From the NCBI GenBank assembly GCA_963580285.1, contig OY757010.1, positions 74,194,858-74,258,857 of the forward strand: 64,000 bases of DNA. Reading direction: 5' to 3'. A program made the position numbers and the translations under genes. This DNA comes from Lucinisca nassula (Eukaryota; Mollusca; Bivalvia; Lucinida; Lucinidae). This document shows, piece by piece, positions 34,525 through 45,300 of this stretch. Below the pieces are notes generated by a model. That model ran no database searches. It worked only from the letters and a program-made list of their open reading frames with translations, and was not told where the DNA came from. Position 1 is the first letter of the stretch. Every line of letters starts with the position of its first letter.

Positions 34525-35105
34525 ACTTGCCCTCACCCATCAGGGCTTGGAGAAAATAGATCAGCCGCCGGGGTCGGCAACATTCTTTCGTGGAGATTGA
34601 TCATGAAATCTTTTCTACGGTCATTCTCTCCCTTCCGCTGATTCAAGAAGGGCAGTTGTCAGTTTCTGGCGAAAGAATGTGCACTGTACTGGTTAACCGC
34701 TTACGTATAAGCCTGCCCAGGAAAGTGTGGATAGGTAAACTGACCGGCTCAAAAATGACCTAAATAGTGTTGACTGAGCTGTTAAACTCCAATACAAACT
34801 AGCAATACAAAAGAAAATAGATCAAGCTGCATGGTGCTTCTGCACAGAGCTGAAACTGACAGCATGAGCACTGGTAAAATGCTTAGAAGGTCTAAGCCTG
34901 TCCAGGCAGAGTGATATGAGTCAGACAGTCCCTGCATAATTATAAACCCTAGTTGTTTCTTTGGGTGGTAAGGCTGGAGAAGTCATTTCATCTCAATGTT
35001 GGCTATTAGGTAAAAGTCCCGCAAAAATTGAAAGGCCTGGCATCTCCAAAATTACCTAAATAGTGTTGACAGGAACGTAAAACCACATGCACAAAACAAA
35101 CAATA
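34525..35105 (+). mobile_element. Two SINE-type copies in tandem
   Basis: The first (about 34525-34800) has an unusual middle (AACATTCTTTCGTGGAGATT) before TAAGCCTGCCCAGGAAAGTG. The second (about 34812-35105) is G-type (GCATGGTGCTTCTGCACAGA to AACGTAAAACCACATG). Both end in a CAAACAA-type tail. Confidence 0.55.
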
Positions 35106-35176
35106 TCCATTGGACAAAAAATTTCATAAAACAGAATGTGTAGTGACTAGTGTTAGAAAGAAAAGCAAAAGAAAGC

Positions 35177-35395
35177 TTAACCTTTATCTTTCTGAATATT
35201 CATTTAAGCCACACCCATTTCTATCTCTCAACCAATCAAATTACTTGATGTAATTTATTGCTATAAATTCATAAACTGAATGCCAAACAGTGTAGATCCT
35301 GATCAGATGGCTTCTTCAGAAGCCATCTGATCTGGATCTACACTGTTTGCAAAGATACATGTAGGTGTTGTCGTGAACAGCAAGATAAAGCTTAA
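35177..35395 (-). mobile_element. H-type MITE, reverse copy
   Basis: TTAA-CCTTTATCTTTCTGAAT and CAAGATAAAGC-TTAA. The hairpin tip is TGGCTTCTTCAGAAGCCA, a tidied-up variant of the usual tip. Confidence 0.7.
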
Positions 35396-35893
35396 AACAT
35401 GTAATTATTTTATAAATTGATTTCTACAAATCTCTCAATCTGATACCCATAATATTGAAAATGGACTCTTCCAATTTATAAAGTGGGATAGTTAGGGGTT
35501 AAAGCTGTGTTCTGTCTGTTTTTCACTAAATCCGAATGAATGATTTAGTGTTTAAGGTAATCAGGTGCAAGAAGCACATTGGGGCTACCCCTGGACGGGT
35601 CAAGGCTTACTCAAGGATCGGTTTTCCCACTTTCTATTCAGGGCTTTCGCATGGAGCTGTATACCAATTCCGGTGTACCTTCATGCCTTGGACCTGTGCA
35701 TTGAAACGGAAAGTTTGTAAGTTACTGTGTTTTTGATGGCAGACGGTCTAAAGGTTTTCAGCTTTAAGACGTGGGTTTTGACCTAGTTGTGTTCCTGCTT
35801 GCTTTGTGTACAGAATAGCTTTACATGCATTATCGGTTTTGGCTTCCATTACACTCTACCCCCACCCTGTATATGATAGAGTAACACCTCCTC
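35396..35893. other. No supported feature
   Basis: About 500 bp upstream of the AKNA-like gene with a 66-codon frame (35536-35736) that has no recognisable similarity. It could include the promoter or a 5' UTR exon, but nothing specific is visible. Confidence 0.4.
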
Positions 35894-36113
35894 TTAACCC
35901 TTATCCCATTGAATATATTATTTTAGCCACACCCATTACTAGCTGTCAGCCAATCAGATTTAATTTGATATACCGTAGTATATTCATTCAATTCACAATC
36001 TGCCTGACAAATAGTGTAGATCCTGATCAGATGGCTTCTGAAGAAGCCATCTGATGTGGATCTAAACTGTTTGCAAAGGTAGGGGTTGTTGTGAACAGTA
36101 GGATAAGAGTTAA
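35894..36113 (-). mobile_element. H-type MITE upstream of the AKNA-like gene
   Basis: TTAA-CCCTTATCCCATTGAAT and AGTAGGATAAGAG-TTAA with the cassette-2 hairpin between. It lies about 210 bp before the predicted start codon. Confidence 0.72.
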
Positions 36114-36196
36114 CTTTACAGAGAGACATAGATGGTAGATCTGTTAGAAATTTTATTGTTCTAACAAATCCATCATCTATGTCTCTGTGTAAAGTT
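36112..36196. repeat. 38 bp-arm inverted repeat 5' of the start codon
   Basis: AACTTTACAGAGAGACATAG... (36112-36149) pairs with 36159-36196 with about four mismatches and a 9-base loop. It shares its left edge with the H MITE's TTAA. Confidence 0.85.
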
Positions 36197-36322
36197 TGAG
36201 AGTATCCGTGGAATATGATTGCAAAGCTATGGATTCTCATTCTTTTCACAGGAGTTTGGCAGCTGTGGCTGACCATGACCTAGATTGTTTCTATGGTAAC
36301 CAGAAGCGGTTAGAGACAGAAG

Positions 36323-36392
36323 ATGGCTTTCCTTGGTTACAGTGCAGATTTTGATTTGGATGATGATGGCATTTTGCGAGATTCAGCTGACT
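36323..36392 (+). CDS. AKNA-like gene, exon 1 (start codon)
   Basis: The ATG at 36323 has a strong Kozak context (A at -3, G at +4). The exon encodes MAFLGYSADFDLDDDGILRD and three more residues, then meets the donor CT|GTAAGT after one base of a codon (phase 1). The motif DDDGILRD recurs in exon 3. A possible acceptor (TTCTTTTCACAG, ending at 36250) lies upstream, so a 5' UTR intron could end there. No TATA box is evident. Upstream sequence is a MITE (35894-36113) and a palindrome (36112-36196). Confidence 0.65.
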
Positions 36393-39300
36393 GTAAGTGT
36401 ATTTCTTTATTTGTCTTCTACAAAATAAGATCTTTGCTTTTAATGATTTTATGTGTTTTGATTAATCTGAAAGATGTCTTCTGTTTTCTAATTTATACAT
36501 CTTAGCATTTTAACCCTTTCAGTCACATATATATGTAGATCATTCAGATACGGGCCTCTGTGGCCTAATGGGTAAGAGAGCTTACTTTTAATCATTAGGT
36601 CTCTCTCCGCTGTGGTTCGAGCCTCGCTTGCACCACACTTAATTGAGACGCCAAGTTCTGCAATGAAAGGTCAGGTGGTTTTGCTATGGGTACGCTGGTT
36701 TTCGCCCAGCCATGATTAATAATTGGCTCAAAATAAGTGAAATAATCTTGAAAGGGTCCTAAAACCACAAAAAAGACTATTCGACTGCAAAACTGACAAA
36801 AAAAATATATGTAGTCAAGATTTTATACTTTCTTGGTTTTTGACAGTGGAAGAGGCCACTCATTGGATGGACCTTATTATTGACAAAGACAGTAAGTTTG
36901 TGCACAGTTCAAAGGGAAATATTGAGTGGTTTGTTAAGGTACAAGGGCATATTGCTACATATATTAATAATGAATTGAGTTATATGAAACTGTGAATAGA
37001 AAAGATTTAAATTCCATGATATCCTTTAATCAGAGCTTTTCGATACTTCATTTTTTGGGTTGATTGTTTATAAATTGATCCAAAGCTACTAAAAGCTCTT
37101 CAGTGACTATCACTTGTCGGAAATCCAGGTAATGGTTATTTTTACAGAAAATGGCTGCTGTGAGGTCAGAGTGTTGCGTAAGAGTGTCTGTACTGGAATC
37201 ATGGTCAGGGCTAGACAAACAGTATAGACCTAGATCAGACGCCACAGAATGCGGCGTCTGATCAGGGTTTACACTGTCTGCTTAAAACAAAAAAGAATTT
37301 CAAGGGTTAAACCAAACAATTAAAATCTCAGTCTAGGACTATTTTCCCAGCCTACATGTACATTCAGAGAGTTGACCCACCAGTTCGATTAACTTACCTA
37401 CTTTTGTGGCAGCCAGAGTCATCTTCTGTATTTGCTTTGGTGTTTGGGTCAGCATACACCTGCACACTTTGGTGAACCTAGTTTGCAGTGCCTCAATTAA
37501 TTTAAGTAGATCGTTTGACTTTTGATAGATTTTGCAAACAGTTTAAAACAATACCATCCCCCATATATGAGCTATTCTGCCTAAGTTCTGAGACTGGAAA
37601 TCAACTGCCTTGGTACTTAAACCATTTTAGACGGGAAACAGTACAAACAGACGCCAAATTTTGGGGCATCTGATCAGGGCTTGCACTATATTTACCAAAA
37701 GTTAAGCCTTTTTATGCCCCAGCCATTCGAAGAATGGTGGAAAGGGCATATAGCGTTGCCCCTGTCTGTCCGTCCATCCGTTCGTTCGTCCGAAACTTAA
37801 ACGCAGTCAATAACTTCCTTATTTCTTGATGGATTTTAAAATTACTCAGCAGAAATGTTAACCATCATGAGACGACGTGTCACGTGCAAAACCTAGGTCT
37901 GTACCTCTAAGGTCAAGGTCATACTTAGAGGTCAAAGGTCAAAAAAAGGGTCCGAAACTTAAACGCAGTCAATAACTTTCTTATTTCTGGATGGATTTTG
38001 AAATTACTTTTTAGAAATGTTAACCATCATGAGACGATGTGTCACGTGCGAAACTCAGGTCCGTACTTCCAAGGTCAAGGTTATATTTAGAGGTCAAAGG
38101 TCAAAAAAAGGGTCCGAAACTTAAACGCAGTCAATAACTTACTTATTTCTGGATGGATTTTGAAATTACTTTGAAGAAATGTTAATCATCATGAGATGAT
38201 GTGTCGCGTGCAAACCCAGACCCGTACCTCCAAGGTCAAGGTCATACTTAGAGGTCAAAGGTAAAAAAAAAATGGTCCGAAACTTAAACGCAGTTTTGTT
38301 TGTTTGATTTTTTAGGTTTAACGTCCCCGTCAACACTGTAAAGGTCATTTTGGAGATGTCGCTTCCAATTTTGTGGGACTTTTACCCAACATTGAGATGA
38401 AATGACATCTCAAGCCCTGCCGCCCAATGAAACCAATAGGGCTTATAAGCATGGACGAGCCGACTCGCACAACTTTGCCTGGGCAGGCTTCGATCCTCTA
38501 AGCTGTTTACCAGTACTCGTGTGCAGGTCGGTTTCAGCTCTGCTTGGAAGCATCATGCAGCCCATATATTTCTTCAAGCCCCGATGGGCGGGGGCCAATT
38601 AAACACAGTCAATAACTTTCTTATCTCTGGATGGATTTTGAAATTACATGGCAGAAATGTTGGCCATCATGAGACAATCTGCCTCACACAAAACCAAGGT
38701 CCTTACCTCCAAGGTCAAGGTCATACTTAGAGGTCAAATGTGAAAAAGGGTCCAAAACTTAAACACGGTCAATAACTTTCTATGGATGAATACGAACATA
38801 GAGACATATTTTCAGGCGGGGGCATAATCGTCCTATGGACGCATTTCTAGTTTTTTAGCTCACCTGTCAAGTAGTGACGAGGTTAGCTTTTGGGATCACT
38901 TTTTGTCCGTCGTGCGTGCGTCCGTGCGTGCGTAACTTTTTTCTTTAAACGGAATCTCCTCCTAAACCAGTAAATGGATTTTGTTATAATTTCACAGGAA
39001 TGTTCTTTGGATAACCCTCTTTCAAAATTGGCTAAATCATTCCGCTCCATTAAACAAAATGGCCGCCAGAGCTAAAAATAGAAAAACCTTTAAACAGTCA
39101 GGTGCATAACCTGAACAAGTTAAAAAAAAAATAACTCATTTGCATTATATTTGGTTTTTCTAGAATCGGTAAAAATTGGCCTAGTTTTTCTCATCTTTTT
39201 TTTAATTCACGGCGTTTTGTGTCATTATAACGTTATCGCGAGATTCCACGAGAAGCGCTCTTTCTAACAAGATGGTGGATTCGTCAACACGATCAAGTTT

Positions 39301-42300
39301 ACATTCAGAAAAAATCGTTTTTTTAGTGGATTTTGAGTGCCAAAACGGTAAAATTAATGGTTTTAAAACTTGAATTCCCACCTTATCGCAATTTTGCCGC
39401 ATGTGGCGACAATTTTAAAATGGAAAGAAGACTTTAATTTGATGATTGAAATCGAAATTCTTTGTACGCATCGTCTAAAAACTTGTTAGCACGTGTTTCA
39501 AACAAGAGTGGGGTGACGAGAATATTAACGCATTCACGTTAATATTTTTGTATTTTTAATTTAACATAATCCTAAAGAACTTGTGACATAACCTAAACAA
39601 GTTATTTTCTATAGCCTCACTTTGAAATTCAATCGCGGTACGTGACTTTATAAGTGTAACAGGTTATAAAAATATAACTTGTATATGTTAAGCACCTGAC
39701 TGTTAAATGACATCTCCTAGGCAAATGGCCTGATTTGAAAATATTTTCACATGGATGTTTCTTGATTAACCCTCTTTCAAAATTGCCTAAATCGTTCCGC
39801 TCCGTTAAACAAAATGGCTGCCAGAGCTAAAAATAGATAAACCTTTAAATGACATCTCCTCCTAGGCAAATGGTCCGATTTGAAAATAATGTCTCAGGAA
39901 TATTCCTTGAGTGACCCTCTTTCAAAATTGCCTAAATCGTTCTGCTTCGTTAAACAAAATGGCCACCAGAGCTAAAAATAGAAAAACCTTTTAATGACAT
40001 CTCCACCTAGGCAAATGGCCCGATTTGAAAATAATTTCACAGGACTGTTCCTAGAGTGACCCTCTTTCAAAATTGCCTAAATCGTTATGCTCCGTTAAAT
40101 AAAATGGCCGCCAGAGCTAAAAATAGAAACACCTTTAAATGACATCTCCTTCTAGGCAACTGGCCTAATTTGAAAATAATTTCACAGGAATGTTCCTTGA
40201 GTGGCCCTCTTTTAAAATTGCCAATGTTAAATAAAATGGCCACTAGAGCTAAAAATAGAAAAACTTTTAAATGACATCTCCGCCTAGGCAAATGGCCAGA
40301 TTTGAAAAGAATTTCACAGGAATGTTCCTTGAGTGACCCTCTTTCAAAATTGCCAAAATCGTTCTGCTCTGTTTAACAAAAAGGCCGCCAGAGCTAAAAA
40401 TAGAAAAACCTTTAAATGACATCTCCTCCTAGGCAAATGGCCAGATTTGAAAATAATTTCCCAGGAATGTTCCTTGAGTGACCCTCTTTCAAAATTGCCT
40501 AAATGGTTCCGCTTAGTTAAACAAAATGGCCACCAGAGCTAAAAAATAGAAAAACCTTTAAATGACATCTCCTCCTAGGCGAATTGCCCTATTTGAAAAT
40601 AATCTCACAGGAATGTTCCTTGAGTGACTCTCTTTCAAAATCGCCTAAATCATTCCACTCTGTTAAACAAAATGGCCGCCAGAGCTAAAAATAGAAAAAC
40701 CTTTAAATGACATTTCCTCCTAGGCAAATGGCCTGATTTGAAAATAATTTCCCAGGAATGTTCCTTACGTGACCCTCTTTCAAAATTGCCTAAACTGTTC
40801 CTCTCTGTTAAACAAAATGGACACCAGAGCTAAAAATAGAAAAACCTTCAAATTCCACTACAATGAAAAATAGCCTCCAAAGATAAAAGTCTTTGGTCCA
40901 CATCTCCTTAAAGCAGTAAATCCTTCATTTCCATAAGCTTTGAAACATCTGGGATTCAGGTGAGCGATTCAGGGCCATCATGGCCCTCTTGTTTCATTTT
41001 TTTTTCTAAAAAAACAAACAAACTCAACCTGAGAATTGCCCCAAAATTTCAAAATGGACTCCTGCTATATATATGGTGGAAAAAAATTCTATTTAGGACA
41101 AACATTTCCGAGTGCTCATCAACCCATTTTGTACTGAATGGACTCTTCCCCCTTATATTCAGCAGGAGTCCAATTTGAAATTTAGGGGTTCAGTTATTTT
41201 AGAAATCTGTTAAACATTCTGCAAAAAATGAAGGCCCGGATCAGACGCCACATTATGCGGCATCTGATCTGGGCCTGCACTGTTTGTCAATGACCGGTTT
41301 TTGGTTTCCCTGTATAAGATGGACAAAAGAATATATAGTCAAGATCAAATATTAAGTAAATTATACATTGATCTGACTATCCCTGTTTTATTGCTGCTGG
41401 ATAAATTATAGACTCTTTAAAAATGTTATTGAAATTATCTGTTCAATAAATATTTCAACTATTTAATGTCTTTACTTTCTGTTGAAAAGCAGGTAAATTA
41501 AGTTGTTATGTACAATTTATGGTATTGAGTTAGAGATAGCTTGCATTACGGTGCGACATAGTTGATTTTTTCAAATGTCCAAAATGGCAGCTATTCTGAT
41601 GAAAATCTGTGATATTTTATTCTTTTTATACTGCAAACATAGGTTGTGGGTGCTCATTAGAACCACCTCATTGAGGTGGTTCTAATGAGTATCCACAGTC
41701 TAGATCCACAGTCTAGGTTGTGGGTGCTCGTTAGAACCACCTCCTTCTTTGTGGTGGTTTTAACGAGTACCCACAGCCTATGTATTGGAGCAGAAATAAG
41801 AAAAATAAGGTATACCCCCTTAAACCCTAGTTTTCTCTACATACAGTGAGGGTTTAGGGGGTCTTGTTCACATGATGTACCCTGAGTTGAGGCTTTTTTG
41901 GACTTTTTAGATCATCAGGTTAAATATTTCACTATCTTTTGTCTGGAATTCTCCTGGTAAGAACAGTTATTTATTTACTTAAGCTTTTTGAGGTGGCAAA
42001 TAGTTATAATTATAGTAGTTTTCATAATAAAATTTGCAATGTTTTGTTAAAAGGCTATAATTCCCTTGCTTTATGGAGTCTGCAAGTTTTTTTTCAGTTT
42101 TTTTCTGGGTCAGACTAGCAAGTTTCTGTGATTTTATTTTATTATGAGTACTTTAAGAATCTAGCATGGGTGTGAGGGGTGGATGGAAAAATTCGTCCTG
42201 AGGTTCACTGTCACACCCTTGTAGGATTCTTTTTCTTGCATTCCTTCTATTTCTTAACATGGATTTTTAATACTGCAGTCACCATATTGTGATGACACTA

Positions 42301-45300
42301 CAGGAATGTTTAGTGACATCACGTAACGTGCTGTGACGTCAACCTTAACGACGGCACATATGAGGTCGTATTCAGACATTTGCATTTATCAAAATTGCAA
42401 GAATCTCGATTTTGGGTAAGAACACCAGGGTTAGAACAGAATTTCTATCCCAAGCTAAAACTATGGATTTCCTTATCTGGTGTGCAAGAACAGTATTTAT
42501 GTTCAAAATAAGGAGTAGAACAATAACCACAGCTGGGCAGTTCTGTTGGATAAGCAAACAAAGCAAAATGTCACTAGTCTGATACTTAATTTTTCATGAG
42601 TTGTTAGCTTATGACTGCAGCTTCAAGAGTTTTATTGTTGACCATTGATGTCACATTGATCTCAGACTGTCAAATATTGGATGATAATTGGCAACTATTA
42701 GTCAATAATTCATAAATTATTGCAGGTACCATTGTCTTGGCCAGTTGACACTTAGAGGTTGACTGATCAAAATCAATTCTGAATTCATTAGATATGCAGG
42801 GCTGTAATACACATGCATGTTGGTTTAAAATGTTCAGAGTTAACCACATTTTCAGTTGCAGTCTCTCACAATCTTGAGTGTCCTCATCTTCATTACCTAG
42901 TTTCTCTGTTTGTTTGTTTGTTTGAATAGGGGTTTAACGTCCCCGTCAACACTATTTAGGTCATTTTGGAGACGTTGCTTCCAATTTTGTGGGACTTTTA
43001 CCCGACATTGAGGTGAAATGACATCTCAAGCCCTGCTGCCCAATGAAACCAGAAGGCTGAAATGCATTGGACAATCTGACTCATACCGCTTTGCCTGGGC
43101 AGGCATAGTCCTTCTAAGCAGTTTACCAGTAATCATGTGTGGTCAGATTCAGCTCTTCGTGAAAGCATCATGCAGCCCAATCTATTTCTCAAAGCCCCGA
43201 TGGGCGGGGGCCACATTAGTTTCTCTGCACTATCCTAAGGTGCCTTAATGATCCTAAGTATCTGGACAGATGACCTAAACAAACTGTGCAGACCCAGATC
43301 AGGCTCTGATCAGGGTCTACACTGTTTGCCATCCCGTATGCACCTTTTGGACTCCTTGCTGTATTGTGAAACCAATATTTGTTAAAATTTTGGAGAATTA
43401 CAACATGGCCTCAAGGGGTCCGAATTTTTAGGACTTTTACGGCAGTCATTCTTCTGCAGCCAGGGCCCCCACCCATAGGGGCTTGAAGAAATATATGGGC
43501 TGCATGATGCTTCCAAGCAGAGCTGAATCTGGCCCGCACACTAGTACTGGTAAACCGCTTAGAGGATCTAAGCCTGTCCAGGAACCGCGGTGCGAGGCGG
43601 ACCGTCCATGCTAATAAACCCTATTGGTTTCATTGGGAGACAGGGCTTGAGATGTCATTTCATCTCAATGTCGGGTAAAAGTCCCACAAAATTGGAAGCA
43701 ACGTCTCCAAAATGACCTTTACAGTGTTGACGGGGACGTTAAACCTCAAATCAAACAAATCTTCTGCAGCCATCAGGGAAAAGGGACCTAATTGGGTGTC
43801 TGAAAGCGAAAACTTTGAACCAAACAAGATACAGGCTCTTCGGATATAATTAATTCTAGGGAATATAATTAAGACACCAAACTAAGATTTTATGGGGGTT
43901 GGTAATCCAACCATCTAATTTGCATAAAATAGCATGTGCAAATATTCTAAATAATTTGTTACCATTGTTCCTCTCTTCCAGATGAAATTTTAAAAGGATA
44001 TTATCCCTAGATTTCAAAGCAAATGGTTTAAATACAAGGTGACATTATTTCAGTTTAGAATATAGCTAATTTGCGTAATTTATGCAAATTTATGCAAATT
44101 ATATACAGTGTAATCCAAAATATCACAGCAACCTATGATTGAAGCAGTTTTGGAATGCTTCATGTGTCCCCGTTTGCTCTGCGCTATAAATATTCGTATA
44201 CTTCTAAAAGCAAAGTTACTATCATTTTCTTGCATATGCCCTTTTATGCAAATTAAATGGTTCTATTACCAATCACCAATCAAAGACCTCAATCGCCTTA
44301 AAAATTCAGTCCAGTGTCTTACATTCTTCACAAATCGGAATCTAGATTTTGGGGGGGGGGGGGGGGGCATTTATCTCATGACCTTGACCTACTTTTTTCA
44401 AAATTTTTAAAAACATTAACATTGGCCATTACTTTCAATTGGTAAGTGATACGGCTTTCATATTTCACATGTGCATTCCTTGGCACAAGACCTTTCTAGT
44501 GGTACTATAATTTTTTACCTTGTGACCTTGACCTTGATGTTTGACATACTTTTTAAAAACTTAACATTGGCCATAACTTTTGATTGGTAAGTGGTATGGC
44601 TTTCATATTTCACATATGCACTCCTTGTCACAAGACCTTTCTACTGGTACCATAATTTTGGACCTTGTGACCTTGATCTTGACATTTGACCTACTTTTTA
44701 AAAATTTGAACATAGTTCATAACTTTTGATTGGTAAGTGACTGGGCTTTCATATTTCACATGTGCACTCTTTTTCATAAGACCTTTCTAGTGGTACCATA
44801 TTTTTTGACCTCGTGACCTTGACATTTGACCTACTTTTTAAAAACTTTAACATTAGCCATAACTTTCAATTGGTATGTGATAGGGCTTTCATATTTCATA
44901 TGTGCATACTACGTCACAAGACCTTTTCAACAATCCCATAATTTTTTACCTTGTGGCCTTGATCTACTTTTTTAAGACGTGATCATTGGCCATACCTTTC
45001 GATTGCTTAGTGATACTGCTTTCATATTTTTTCCTGCTGAGTCACATAATTATTATGTTAATTGGCTTTGTGTTGGTGCAAATGTTATTCTGTGTTTATG
45101 TGTGTGTCTTCAATGTCTTGTAGTCTTTCTGTTCTTTGTTGGCACATAGTGCCAGATGAGGAGGAGTAACAAAGATAATTAAGTGATAATTTTCCTTATT
45201 TCTTGTCAGAAGTATATGTTGTGGGTACTTGTTAGAATCGCCTCGATGAGGCGATTCTAACAAGTACCCACAACATACATTTTAACAAGAAATAGGGAAA

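Noticed and set aside
35536..35736. 66-codon frame upstream of the AKNA-like gene
   Set aside because: No similarity or splice context; length is compatible with chance.
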